Shown one piece after another: positions 1-8,253 of a stretch of 64,000 nucleotides of DNA; position 1 is the stretch's first letter; each line of letters opens with the position of its first letter. The notes under the pieces were generated by a model, which worked only from the letters and a program-made list of their open reading frames with translations, was not told the origin of the DNA and made no database searches. The DNA is from Bremerella cremea (GTDB lineage: Bacteria; Planctomycetota; Planctomycetia; Pirellulales; Pirellulaceae): NCBI RefSeq assembly GCF_003335505.1, contig NZ_QPEX01000006.1, positions 1-64,000 on the forward strand. Reading direction: 5' to 3'. Made by a program: the position numbers and the translations under genes.

Positions 1-98
1 ATGGTTGTGGAAACACCTGTTCCCATTCCGAACACAGCAGTTAAGCACAACCAGCCGATGATAGTGCCCACCAGTGCGAAAGTAGGTATCGCCGGATT
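1..98 (+). rRNA. rrf: 5S ribosomal RNA, 5' end cut by window edge
   Basis: The first bases carry the conserved 5S core: the CCTGTTCCCATTCCGAACAC stretch at 17-36, followed by AGTTAAGC, and the GAAAGTAGG block near the 3' end. The 5' strand of the closing helix lies outside the window, so the exact 3' boundary (about 98) is estimated. A strong terminator hairpin follows within 15 bases, as expected for the end of an rRNA transcript. The upstream 16S/23S genes, if linked, are not visible. Confidence 0.93.
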
Positions 99-112
99 CA
101 TTTATACAAAAC

Positions 113-143
113 AAGCCCCAGCTTATCTAAGCGGGGCTTTTTT
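113..143 (+). terminator. Rho-independent terminator after 5S rRNA
   Basis: A perfect 7-bp GC-rich stem (AAGCCCC at 113-119 with GGGGCTT at 133-139) is followed by a run of T residues. It lies just downstream of the 5S rRNA and probably ends that transcript. Confidence 0.9.
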
Positions 144-330
144 GTTGCGCTGTTGCTAACTTTTCACCAAGACTTAGCACGTTCGCTATGGCTATCGGTC
201 TTGTTCTCTTAGTTATTGAGCCCCACGCTGCCAGCCTTGCCGCGACATCAGAACGTGGCCGACCTGGTTTATAGGGTGGCCCCACGATGCAGCAGTTGTT
301 TATCGCAACCGGGTTCCGAGGGAAACCTTC

Positions 331-1560
331 TTAAGGTACTCGCGCCACGCTTATCTCAACGACTCTTCCTTTTGCGAAAGAAAAAGTTAGTCCGTTCCAA
401 GGATAAGAGATTAGCGCGGCATTAGAATGTCGGCTTGGCTCCCCATAGGCTGCGATTACTTCCTCCCGCGTTGAGCCGATCCGAATTCCTTCTTCCGTTT
501 GTCCTGGAAACGAATGTTGGTAAGCACCACGGTTAGACACGACAATAATCCCAAGTCGTCCTAGCTGGACATGGCCGGCTAACTGTAGCTCCAGCCCCAT
601 GGAAGGGTACTTGAGTGTGTATTCTGAGTTGATCGTGACTTCCGGTTCCCCCAGTATGGCGACAATCTCACTCCGTGACATGCCGAAGTGAATATCGCCG
701 ATCCCTTTTTGCGGTTTCAAGACCAGGTGCGTCGCCTCTTCCGCGCGTAGCGGCTCTTTCAGGGTAGGGTGTTTGTATTCTTGATATCCTTCTGGGATGC
801 GGAACTGGAAAGCTGCCTGATCTACCGGAACATCGAACTGCATTTCTTCTACCAGGAAAAATTCCTGCTTGGTTTTCATAAGCAGCACCTTCATTCGGAC
901 CGGCATGCTCGTTTCTTCGTCTCGCCACACATGCACTTCAACCGCCTGTTTAATTTCACCGGCAGCTATTTCTGTTTGCCCAGCCCAGCCTCGATACCGC
1001 TTTTCGGAAGATGGCACATAATCTTCAATCGGTTCCGCAGCCGAATTGGCCAAACCCGTTAACATTTCTCGTAAATTCGGACGCCATTGCTCAGGCATGA
1101 GCTTCGAACGCTTAGCGATCTTTAATTGATGATCCAGCTCAAATACTTCTTTCAAGTCGGCATCCCAAATCACTTCCGACTTCCCATCCATGTCGACGAC
1201 TCGCGTTTGCTTCCCCATTTCGGTTATCGTGATCCCGCGTTCCTGTTGGTTGTCGATTATCTTGGCCTGGAAAGTCTTGGTTTGTTCAACGGCTGCCAGC
1301 ATTTGGGCGAATACCGATGTTGATTTGCCAGGCTGAATCCAAGCTAACGCCGCTAAAACCAAAAGAATGCTCGCCGCAAGCACGAGTTGTCCTCGTCTGC
1401 TGCTTGAGATGCGACTTTTCTGAGGCTCTGCTGGGTGCGGAATTGCAATTTCGCTGAGCAATTCTGCCGGAACATCTGAAGTGGGGAACGATTTCATGGC
1501 TGCTATCGCGTCGGCAAGACGATTTTCTGGCTGGTCTAAACCACGTTCTTTATCCATCAC
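331..1560 (-). CDS. Membrane anti-sigma-factor-like protein with C-terminal duplicated repeats
   Basis: This 409-residue protein has a short cytoplasmic N-terminus, one membrane helix at about residues 55-75 and a long extracytoplasmic part. Its start overlaps the stop of the upstream ECF sigma gene by four bases (ATGA), the usual arrangement for a sigma/anti-sigma pair. The central part resembles the outer-membrane lipoprotein/anti-sigma sensor folds seen in planctomycetes. The last ~125 residues hold two related units, each with a GI-x-x-G start and a GEP motif (ILGEP and AYGEP), like a BamE/SmpA-type repeat. The anti-sigma role is inferred from operon order and topology; no zinc-binding anti-sigma motif was seen. 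Confidence 0.65.
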   Translation of the reverse strand: MMDKERGLDQPENRLADAIAAMKSFPTSDVPAELLSEIAIPHPAEPQKSRISSSRRGQLVLAASILLVLAALAWIQPGKSTSVFAQMLAAVEQTKTFQAKIIDNQQERGITITEMGKQTRVVDMDGKSEVIWDADLKEVFELDHQLKIAKRSKLMPEQWRPNLREMLTGLANSAAEPIEDYVPSSEKRYRGWAGQTEIAAGEIKQAVEVHVWRDEETSMPVRMKVLLMKTKQEFFLVEEMQFDVPVDQAAFQFRIPEGYQEYKHPTLKEPLRAEEATHLVLKPQKGIGDIHFGMSRSEIVAILGEPEVTINSEYTLKYPSMGLELQLAGHVQLGRLGIIVVSNRGAYQHSFPGQTEEGIRIGSTREEVIAAYGEPSRHSNAALISYPWNGLTFSFAKGRVVEISVARVP

Positions 1561-2099
1561 TTGGCTCTCCCTTCCGGGGCAAAAACAGATAGTTTGGTTT
1601 GCAGTACCTTACGGGCACGAAATAGAAGCACGCCCAAGTGATTGACCGTCACGCCCAGCACAGAAGCGGCATCTTCGTGCGAGACTTCTTCGATCGCCGT
1701 CAAAACAAAGGCCGTGGCCTGGTCGGGCGGGATTTCGATCAAGGCAAAACGCAACGCTTCCCGCAGTTCCTCTTCTGCCAGCACTGCTTCGGGGTTGAAA
1801 GATCGCTGCGCTGGCATGGAATCAGGCTCGGCAACTGTTGTTCTGCCTCGCTCGCGGATTCGCCGGCGGACCAGATCGATGGCTCGGGCGGCAGCGATTT
1901 TTTTCAGTAAGGCATTCGGGTTACGAACCGGCGACTTTTTGTCGGCCTGAGCGGCGTATTGAAGATACGTTTGCTGAAAACAATCGGCTGCGTCGTGCCC
2001 ATCGTCACCTAACAGGCGGACGATAACATTCCACACGCTTTGCCCATGCTCGCGCAGCAAACAAGAGTTGGTCGATTGGTTCGTGGGCGCGTCATTCAA
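1557..2099 (-). CDS. ECF-family RNA polymerase sigma factor
   Basis: A 180-residue protein of typical ECF length. Region 2 is recognisable around the acidic DDGHDAADCFQQTY stretch, where an early helix meets core RNA polymerase, and region 4 is a helix-turn-helix around EDAASVLGVTVNHLGVLLFR near residues 140-160. The linker is short and holds no conserved domain. It is the first gene of a two-gene operon with the membrane protein downstream, overlapping it by four bases. It is therefore expected to be held inactive by that protein and released by an envelope signal; the signal is unknown. Confidence 0.88.
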   Translation of the reverse strand: MNDAPTNQSTNSCLLREHGQSVWNVIVRLLGDDGHDAADCFQQTYLQYAAQADKKSPVRNPNALLKKIAAARAIDLVRRRIRERGRTTVAEPDSMPAQRSFNPEAVLAEEELREALRFALIEIPPDQATAFVLTAIEEVSHEDAASVLGVTVNHLGVLLFRARKVLQTKLSVFAPEGRAK

Positions 2100-2287
2100 A
2101 CTTCAGGCTCCTTCCCCCTTTAGGTCGCCTGAGTTTCGTTTTCATTACAGGACCGTATTATTTTCTGAAAAGCGAACCTATCCCGGCCCGATCATGTGAG
2201 ATATTTCTTTTCCTAGGATTCGTCTTGAACGATAGCCGATCGGCTCGAGATCCGCGATCTGCCGTGGGGTGAAGTTTTTTTTGAGGC

Positions 2288-2875
2288 TCAATCAGCCAGG
2301 GGCATCTGGTTTAACATGCGTTCGAGCAGTTCCATCGGCAGGCCGACGACGTTGGACAGGCTTCCTTCGTCGATGCTGACCCAGCCGGTGCGGTCTTGGA
2401 TGCCGAACGCGCCAGCTTTGCCTTCCCATAGGCCAGAGTCGAGGTACTCTTCGATTTGGTCGTCAGTAAGGTTGGCCATTCTTACGGTGGTTTGGTCGAC
2501 ATCGACGATGATTTTGTCGCTGGGACGATGCCACAAGCAAATTGCCGACCAGACAAAATGATCTTGGCCACGCAGCGTACGTAAAATTTCGCCAGCATGG
2601 GCTCGGTCGCGAGGCTTGCCGAGAGGCTGCCCGTTGAGTTCGGCCAGGGTATCGCCGGCCAGGACGATGCCCCTTTCCACCCGCTGGGCCACGTCGGCTG
2701 CTTTTTCTTGCGCAATTCGCAAAACCGCATCGCGGGGTAGTTCGTCTTTTCGAGGAGGAGACTCGGCGTGAGGATGAGGCGTGACTACGGTCACTTCGTA
2801 CCCAGCCTCCCGTAAGAGGTGTTGTCGCCGAGGGGACTGACTGGCCAAAATGAGAGAAGTCTTGCTGTTTGCCAT
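2288..2875 (-). CDS. maf: Maf-like nucleoside triphosphate pyrophosphatase
   Basis: The protein begins MANSKTSLILASQSPRRQHL, the Maf signature in which the SxSPRR segment binds the nucleotide triphosphate. It also carries the GDTL acidic motif and the C-terminal DRTGWVSIDEG...NVVGLP segment typical of the family. Maf proteins hydrolyse dTTP/UTP or modified nucleotides to monophosphates, as house cleaning or in septum control. The reading frame is open for another 56 codons upstream, but that extension lacks family similarity and overlaps the divergent gene, so the ATG at 2875 (195 residues) is chosen. Confidence 0.9.
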   Translation of the reverse strand: MANSKTSLILASQSPRRQHLLREAGYEVTVVTPHPHAESPPRKDELPRDAVLRIAQEKAADVAQRVERGIVLAGDTLAELNGQPLGKPRDRAHAGEILRTLRGQDHFVWSAICLWHRPSDKIIVDVDQTTVRMANLTDDQIEEYLDSGLWEGKAGAFGIQDRTGWVSIDEGSLSNVVGLPMELLERMLNQMPLAD

Positions 2876-2902
2876 CCAACCGTTTCTCAAGAAAGAGTTA
2901 CG

Positions 2903-3568
2903 TTGCCTCGCCTGGAAGTTTTGTACGAAGATAACCACCTGATTGCCATCACGAAACCGGCGGACCTGCCCACAATGGGAGTTAGCGAGGGAGAGGCAAG
3001 CGCGGTCACGCTGGTAAAGGATTACCTGAAACAGAAATATCACAAACCAGGTAATGTTTATTTAGGCGTTGTGAGTCGCTTAGACCGGATGGTGACCGGC
3101 GTGTTGCTGTTTGCCCGCACCTCGAAGGCGGCCAAACGGCTTAATGAGCAGTTTCGCGAACGCACTACGGAAAAGCAGTACCAGGCCATCGTCGCCGGCC
3201 AGGGAAGCATTAGCCCCGGTAAACTTACCGACTGGCTGCGCAAAGACGAACAAAACCACCGTATGATTGCCTCGCGGCACGACGGCCCAGGCGGGCAAAA
3301 GGCCGAACTGCAAATTGAAAGTGTCCAAGAGTTGCCCCAAGGATACTTGCTGGAAATCAAACTTCTGACAGGCCGCAAGCATCAGATTCGCGTGCAGTTG
3401 TCGAGCCGCCGGCTGCCGATCGTCGGAGACCGTAAGTATGGCAGTAATTCGCCGTTTCCGGCAGGAATTGCCCTGCATGCGGCACAGCTAGAAATTATCC
3501 ATCCTGTTTCCCGCGAAAAGCTTCGTTTTCGCTCGGCTTTGCCTCAGAGTTGGGAAAACTTTATTTAG
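2903..3568 (+). CDS. RluA-family RNA pseudouridine synthase
   Basis: About 221 residues matching the RluA/RluC/RluD fold. Visible are the YEDNHLIAITKPA N-terminal motif, the catalytic loop SRLDRMVTGV, whose Asp attacks the uridine, and the RKHQIRVQ motif near the C-terminus. The family's usual HRLD is SRLD here; the catalytic Asp is kept. It lacks an S4 domain. I chose the TTG at 2903, preceded by AAGAAAGAG; an ATG at 2819 would place the start inside the divergent maf gene. The RNA target cannot be told from sequence. Confidence 0.88.
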   Translation: MPRLEVLYEDNHLIAITKPADLPTMGVSEGEASAVTLVKDYLKQKYHKPGNVYLGVVSRLDRMVTGVLLFARTSKAAKRLNEQFRERTTEKQYQAIVAGQGSISPGKLTDWLRKDEQNHRMIASRHDGPGGQKAELQIESVQELPQGYLLEIKLLTGRKHQIRVQLSSRRLPIVGDRKYGSNSPFPAGIALHAAQLEIIHPVSREKLRFRSALPQSWENFI

Positions 3569-3714
3569 AATGGGGTGTTAAAAGCAACCGGTCAGAACAT
3601 CTCCTCAAACGAAATCCTGTCTTTTTGTGAAATATTGTTTCGCTTAGTCTCCCCAAGACATAAGCTCAAAAGTTAAGATAACAAAGCCTGAAGCCTCTTT
3701 TTGTCGACCTTGCG

Positions 3715-5103
3715 GTGCCTAGTTCTCAAACGAAAAAATTCCGAGACTCTGCGATTGCCAGCGGCCTTGTGACTGCCAAGCAGCTTGAGGACGCAATGAA
3801 GACACTGCGCGAAAACTCGCTCAAACACGAGTTTTCCGACGAAGAGCTTTCCGAGTATCTGATCAACCAGAATCTGCTCACCCAATATCAGGCCGACCAG
3901 CTTTCCAAGGGGCTCTCTAAACTTACGCTAGGCCCCTATGTCATTACCGACTGGATCGGTCAGGGGGGCATGGGCCAGGTTTTCAAGGCCGAGCACAACT
4001 TTATGGGGCGCGAAGTCGCCATCAAAGTGCTGCCTCAGCAGCGGTCGACGCCTGAATCGATTGGACGCTTCTTGCGCGAGATACGCATGCAAGCGCAGCT
4101 CGATCACTCGAACCTCGTCCGCGCTTACGACGCCGGCCAAGATGGCAACGTTCACTTTCTGGTGACTGAATATGTCCCCGGGACCGATTTGCGGCGGTTG
4201 GTAAGGGCCAAAGGGCATTTGAATCAGCATCAAGGGGCCAGCATCATTTCTCAGGCCGCCCGCGGCTTGGCGTATGCCCATGAAAAGAAGTTGATTCACC
4301 GCGACGTCAAACCAGGCAATATCCTGGTAACCCGCGATGGGACCTCGAAGGTTTCCGACCTCGGTCTGGCCGACTTCATGAACGACAACTCCGAGGAATC
4401 GAAGCTGGGCAAGATTGTCGGCACGATCGATTACCTGGCCCCGGAACAAATTCGTAACCCGCACGATGTTTCGGCCAAGTGGGATATCTACTCGCTGGGC
4501 TGCACATTCTATTACGCGTTGACCGGCAAGGTTCCTTTCCCTGGCGGCAACGTCAAAGACAAGGCCCGGCGCCACTGCGAAGAGCCACCACTGCACCCGC
4601 ATCGCTTCAATCCGACGATCGATCGCGAGCTCGTCGAGATCATCGCCGAGATGATGGAGAAAGATCCGCTGCGGCGGATTTCGTCCGCCAGCGAAGTGGT
4701 CGCCCGGCTCGAACCGTGGGCTTCCGATCATCGCGCGTCCGACTTCACCGGTCAGCCGATCAAATCGGCCTGGCAACCACCGCCGCCGGTTTATTCCGGC
4801 ACGGAAGGAAGCCGCTTGAACGATACCGAAGCAGGCTCGAACATCTACGAGCTTTCGGAATCGAGTTCAGAGCAGGGGAGCCAGTATTCGCAATCGACCG
4901 TCCAGTCGTTGATGGCTGACCAAGATACCAAAACCATTCGCGAATCGCGTCGTTCGTTCGGTGGCCCGCCACCGGTTCCGGTAATTACCCGTTACACGCG
5001 TCGCGAAAAGCAACTGATGATGGCCTTAGTCTTCGGCCTGCCAGCTTCGGCAGTGTTTGGGGCGATTGTGGCCTACGTGGCAACCGTTTTAAGCCGCGGT
5101 TAG
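3715..5103 (+). CDS. Membrane-anchored Ser/Thr protein kinase
   Basis: A 462-residue Hanks-type kinase starting at GTG. Residues 1-70 form a small helical module with the pattern EELxxYLxxxxLLTQYQA. The kinase domain follows at about 73-335: glycine loop GQGGMGQVF (82-90), lysine in VAIK (104), catalytic HRD (195-197) with N202, DLG in place of DFG (215-217) and APE (242-244), so it should be active. A low-complexity linker leads to a single C-terminal membrane helix near 432-458, placing the kinase in the cytoplasm. It stands alone, with no partner phosphatase beside it. Substrates are unknown. Confidence 0.93.
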   Translation: MPSSQTKKFRDSAIASGLVTAKQLEDAMKTLRENSLKHEFSDEELSEYLINQNLLTQYQADQLSKGLSKLTLGPYVITDWIGQGGMGQVFKAEHNFMGREVAIKVLPQQRSTPESIGRFLREIRMQAQLDHSNLVRAYDAGQDGNVHFLVTEYVPGTDLRRLVRAKGHLNQHQGASIISQAARGLAYAHEKKLIHRDVKPGNILVTRDGTSKVSDLGLADFMNDNSEESKLGKIVGTIDYLAPEQIRNPHDVSAKWDIYSLGCTFYYALTGKVPFPGGNVKDKARRHCEEPPLHPHRFNPTIDRELVEIIAEMMEKDPLRRISSASEVVARLEPWASDHRASDFTGQPIKSAWQPPPPVYSGTEGSRLNDTEAGSNIYELSESSSEQGSQYSQSTVQSLMADQDTKTIRESRRSFGGPPPVPVITRYTRREKQLMMALVFGLPASAVFGAIVAYVATVLSRG

Positions 5104-5259
5104 CTCTTTCTCTGGGGCGAATGCTACTTCTGGCGTTCGTGTTCTGCGCACTTCTGAATAGTACTCGCAACAATTTCTTGCTGCCCCCTGTCGATTAGTC
5201 GGTTCCTCGTTCGACCATTGGTAAAACGCCATCGGTTCCCGCCCAAGAGGAAACAGTTC

Positions 5260-5715
5260 ATGACTAATTCGCTAAGCTCTGTCCGTCTCCATCGCGTGCT
5301 TCGTGCCCCAACCGAACGCGTGTATCGGGCATTTCTCGACCCCGACGCGTTGTGCCGTTGGCTGCCGCCGTATGGTTTTCTGGGGAAAGTCGATCGAATC
5401 GATCCCCAAGTCGGCGGCAGCTATCACATGACCTTTATCAACTTCAGCACGGGGCACAGCCACAGCTTTGAAAGCACGTTTCTAGAACTGGTACCAGGCG
5501 AGCGAATCCGTTCGGCAGGTAAATTTGATGAGTCTGGGCTCGATGGGGGCATGAACCGAACAATCACGCTGCGCAAAGTAAGCTGCGGAACCGAGATTGA
5601 AATTGAACAGGAATTTCCCGCAGCCATTCCTGCGGAGATGTGTTATCTCGGCTGGCAGGAATCGCTCGCGCAGCTTGCTCAGCTTGTCGAGCCAGAGATT
5701 CCAGGGCAGCCGTGA
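5260..5715 (+). CDS. SRPBCC (AHSA1/START-like) domain protein
   Basis: About 151 residues with the hallmark N-terminal motif VLRAPTERVYRAFLDPDALC and the later P-x-YGF...VGGSYHM and FLELVPGERI elements of the AHSA1 branch. This fold is a cavity for hydrophobic ligands or, in Aha1, a chaperone contact; here the ligand is unknown. The ATG at 5260 is preceded by AAGAGGAAA at good distance; a GTG 42 bases upstream is less likely. The next small gene starts 30 bases downstream. Confidence 0.85.
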   Translation: MTNSLSSVRLHRVLRAPTERVYRAFLDPDALCRWLPPYGFLGKVDRIDPQVGGSYHMTFINFSTGHSHSFESTFLELVPGERIRSAGKFDESGLDGGMNRTITLRKVSCGTEIEIEQEFPAAIPAEMCYLGWQESLAQLAQLVEPEIPGQP

Positions 5716-5744
5716 TCGCAGTCACTTTTCGACGGATAGAATCG

Positions 5745-5963
5745 ATGGCCAGGAAGAAGCCACGCAAGCAAACCCCGTTACCCAAGATGGCCAAGCCTGC
5801 CTTGCGAGTGCTGCAAGTCGAGTTGGGAAGCGAGACCTTGGAGGAAGTTTGCCAGTACAGCCGGCGCCAGGTGCTTGCCCTGCACGGCATGGGCCCCAGT
5901 GCCATGGCAATCCTAGAGCAAGCATTGGCCGCCAACGGCTTGTGTTTTGCCAACGATTCGTAA
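5745..5963 (+). CDS. Small helix-hairpin-helix protein resembling the RNA polymerase alpha C-terminal domain
   Basis: A 72-residue basic protein. After a Lys/Arg/Pro-rich head it has a single HhH unit: PALRVLQVELGSETLEEVCQ, then RRQVLALHGMGPSAMAILEQ, the LHGMGP turn being the DNA-phosphate contact of alphaCTD-like domains. It is much too short to be a polymerase subunit. It is probably a small DNA-binding or regulatory protein, but no target is known. The ATG at 5745 removes an upstream extension that only reads across the preceding gene. Confidence 0.75.
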   Translation: MARKKPRKQTPLPKMAKPALRVLQVELGSETLEEVCQYSRRQVLALHGMGPSAMAILEQALAANGLCFANDS

Positions 5964-6016
5964 CTTTTAGCCGCCTCTTTTTTCGCCACACCTCAGCATC
6001 TTTCGGGAGAATCCTT

Positions 6017-6424
6017 TTGCAGAAGTCCAACAAGTTCGCCATCGCTGGCTGGGTACTCAGCGGTTTGCTCGCTGCCTTTCTGATCATTGCCAGCGGGATG
6101 GGTAAGTTCACCCAATGGGAAGGCAAAGCCGAGATGTTCGCCAAGATGGGCTGGACCGAAGAGGTGATGTTTACGATCGGCATCGTTGAAGTCGCCATCG
6201 CGGTTTTGTTTCTCATTCCGCAAACCGCGTTTGTGGCGGCCATTTTGCTAACAGGCTACCTAGGGGGCGCCGTCGCAACGCATGTGCGAGTAGACGATCC
6301 TTTTTTCTTTCCGATCCTCATCGGCGTGCTGGTTTGGGTGGCACTGGGCCTACGTCAGCCGGTGATTTTCCGTTTAGCAATCGGGCAAAGTAGCGCGAAC
6401 ACTTCTGTCGTCGACGAAAGCTGA
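6017..6424 (+). CDS. DoxX-like four-helix membrane protein
   Basis: About 135 residues with four predicted membrane helices: WVLSGLLAAFLIIASGMGKF, VMFTIGIVEVAIAVLFLIP, AAILLTGYLGGAVATHVR and FPILIGVLVWVALGLR. The order and the GK.F and GYLGGAVATHVR motifs fit the DoxX/DoxD-like family, whose role is poorly defined (quinone or thiosulfate linked in some relatives). I chose the TTG at 6017 because GGGAGA lies six bases upstream and the membrane protein begins right there; the frame is open far upstream but overlaps two other genes. Confidence 0.85.
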   Translation: MQKSNKFAIAGWVLSGLLAAFLIIASGMGKFTQWEGKAEMFAKMGWTEEVMFTIGIVEVAIAVLFLIPQTAFVAAILLTGYLGGAVATHVRVDDPFFFPILIGVLVWVALGLRQPVIFRLAIGQSSANTSVVDES

Positions 6425-6477
6425 TCAAGCCTACTTTCAACGAATTCATAACCCGCCATCCTTAAGCAGGTCAGGCA

Positions 6478-6951
6478 ATGCAATTTCAAAACAAGATTAC
6501 GCCGTTCCTTTCGTTTCCAAACGAAGCCGAAGAGGCTGCGAACTTTTATGTGTCGCTACTGCCTGGTTCGCAGATCGTGCGCACCCTTCGCAATCCGCAT
6601 TCGGGCGACGTGATGACCGTTGAGTTTGAACTGGCCGGCATGACCTTTGTCGCATTGAATACCGGTCAAGACTGGCCGTTCAGCAACGCTTTCTCGCTGG
6701 CCATCAGCTGCGAAAATCAAGCCGAGATCGACGACCTCTGGACCAAGCTACTCGACGGCGGCAAGGAAATGGCCTGCGGCTGGCTCAGCGACAAGTTCGG
6801 CGTCCCCTGGCAAATCGTCCCCGCCGCCATCGGCCCCATGCTGTCCGACCCCGACCCAAAGCGGGCCAAACGGGTGTTTGATGCGATGTGCCAGATGATC
6901 AAACTGGACATTGCGACGCTGCAAGCGGCTTATGATGAAGGAAACGGCTAA
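6478..6951 (+). CDS. PhnB/YjdN-type VOC (glyoxalase-fold) protein
   Basis: 157 residues beginning QNKITPFLSFPNEAEEAANF, a signature of the PhnB-like subgroup of the vicinal oxygen chelate fold. The C-terminal part has GWLSDKFGVPWQIVP and the RAKRVFDAM helix, also subgroup features. Proteins of this type are often labelled 3-demethylubiquinone methyltransferase-like, but the similarity is only to the fold; no methyltransferase function follows. It is a single gene with a good ATG at 6478. Confidence 0.88.
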   Translation: MQFQNKITPFLSFPNEAEEAANFYVSLLPGSQIVRTLRNPHSGDVMTVEFELAGMTFVALNTGQDWPFSNAFSLAISCENQAEIDDLWTKLLDGGKEMACGWLSDKFGVPWQIVPAAIGPMLSDPDPKRAKRVFDAMCQMIKLDIATLQAAYDEGNG

Positions 6952-7050
6952 GAAAGTAGTGCTTGTGTGGTGGCTGCTTTCTTGGGCTTGTTAGAGGACT
7001 CCAGCACTGGGAGACATCCTCCCTTTTGACGGTGGTTGACTCAAATCAGA

Positions 7051-7079
7051 TTGGCTGAGCGAATATCAAAGGATATAAT
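7051..7079 (+). promoter_or_regulatory. Sigma-70-type promoter
   Basis: TTGGCT at 7051-7056 and a perfect TATAAT at 7074-7079 are separated by 17 bases. The first gene starts 47 bases downstream of the -10 box. It would drive the small gene at 7127 and the HEPN-like gene behind it. Confidence 0.65.
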
Positions 7080-7126
7080 ACTAGCATCGAAAAAACTCCT
7101 AACACCTGTTGGTGCAGAGGTAAGAC

Positions 7127-7423
7127 ATGCCGGCATTATCAACCTCCGAAGCTTCCGAGCTGTTAGCACAGGGCATCGAAAAAGCCAAGCCAACCGTTCT
7201 AAGGGAGATTAACGCAGAACTGTTTCCGGAGGAAGTTGCAAACAAAACTCGGACTGTCAGTGAGCTTACAAGCCACGTTCGAGGTGGCCTGACTGCAGAA
7301 GAACTTGTTGATCTCTGGAACGTCGTATTTCCCGCTCATCGTAACGTTTGGTACGACGAGGAAGACATGAAGATCCACTACAATGAACAAACACTCGGTT
7401 ATGCCGAGGGAATTGAACGTTAG
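7127..7423 (+). CDS. Small acidic protein of unknown function, upstream partner of HEPN-like gene
   Basis: A 98-residue, mainly helical, acidic protein that I do not recognise. It contains a central TVSELTSHVRGGLTAEELVD stretch and an aromatic C-terminal part (WNVVFPAHRNVWYDEEDMKI). It follows a consensus-like promoter and is separated by only 35 bases from the HEPN-like gene, so the two should be co-transcribed. The size, charge and position are compatible with an antitoxin or regulator, but no antitoxin domain is visible and that role is inference. Confidence 0.6.
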   Translation: MPALSTSEASELLAQGIEKAKPTVLREINAELFPEEVANKTRTVSELTSHVRGGLTAEELVDLWNVVFPAHRNVWYDEEDMKIHYNEQTLGYAEGIER

Positions 7424-7458
7424 TTCTAACGAACTATAAATGCCTTTGGGAAAAGAGT

Positions 7459-8235
7459 GTGCCTGCTACAGCCCTGCAACACTTCAAGGACGATATTAAG
7501 CGAGCGAAGGCAATTCGGACGCATGCAGACTCGCTCCCCACGCAAACTATTCTTGAAAAGCAACTTCGCTCTGACTTGCTACGAAGTGCTTGGATGTTTG
7601 CAGTTGGAGCACTTGATGCCTATTTTTGCGATGCCTACACAGATATCATCGCCGCAACCGCTAGTTCAAAAAGTCGTCAACCCTCAATCACTCTTCCGGA
7701 GTGGTTCTACGAAATAAAATTTCCGCTACGAGCCATTCTTGAGGAGTACGATAATCAGAATTGGCGTTGGCGGATGGCCGCCAGAAAGATGATGGAACGA
7801 GAAAACGTTACTAGCCTGTCGGCAATACAAAGTCTCTTTAATAAGTTTTTTCGTGATAAGCAGAAGTTCTTCCAAGATCTACTTGATGTTTGGATGTCAG
7901 ATCAGGATGCAAAGATTCGGCTATTCGGGATCTCACGAACGGATTACCTGGCAATGAACGATCCTACTGACAAACGCAGTGCCCGTGATGCTGCCAAGGC
8001 TCAGTTCAAAGAGCGCTTTCAAGTCATCTTTCAGAGACGACACGACTGTATCCATAACTGCGATCGACCGCGTGTTTCCCCTCAACCACTTGAACGTGGC
8101 GGCACAGTCCTGAAAGTCATCCAAGATATTGAATTCCTAGTTACCCGTTGCGACGAGCATATCAATGCTGAATTCCGTGAGTTCCTAGTCAGGTTCGGCT
8201 GCTCACCAGCGACTATTACCATAGCTGGGTATTAA
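7459..8235 (+). CDS. HEPN-like domain protein, possible RNase toxin
   Basis: 258 residues, all helical in appearance. The N-terminal part has LRSDLLRSAWMFAVGALDAY, the family pattern of RiboL-PSP/MAE-type HEPN proteins. Near residue 195 sits RRHDCIHNCDR, which contains the R-x4-6-H motif that forms the catalytic site of HEPN ribonucleases. The start is a GTG preceded by GGGAAAAGAG. It is the second gene of a promoter-led pair. HEPN proteins of this class are found in toxin-antitoxin and phage-defence settings; assignment as a toxin here rests on motif and gene pairing only. Confidence 0.6.
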   Translation: MPATALQHFKDDIKRAKAIRTHADSLPTQTILEKQLRSDLLRSAWMFAVGALDAYFCDAYTDIIAATASSKSRQPSITLPEWFYEIKFPLRAILEEYDNQNWRWRMAARKMMERENVTSLSAIQSLFNKFFRDKQKFFQDLLDVWMSDQDAKIRLFGISRTDYLAMNDPTDKRSARDAAKAQFKERFQVIFQRRHDCIHNCDRPRVSPQPLERGGTVLKVIQDIEFLVTRCDEHINAEFREFLVRFGCSPATITIAGY

Positions 8236-8253
8236 GTTCAATCGCGTGAACGC

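Noticed and set aside
216..425. 69-codon plus-strand frame after the 5S terminator
   Set aside because: Overlaps the 3' end of the anti-sigma-like gene, has no start signal and no recognisable protein text.
7424..7440. Short inverted repeat GTTAGTTCTAAC between the small gene and HEPN gene as attC
   Set aside because: Only a 5-bp stem with a 2-base loop; lacks the inner boxes and length of an attC.
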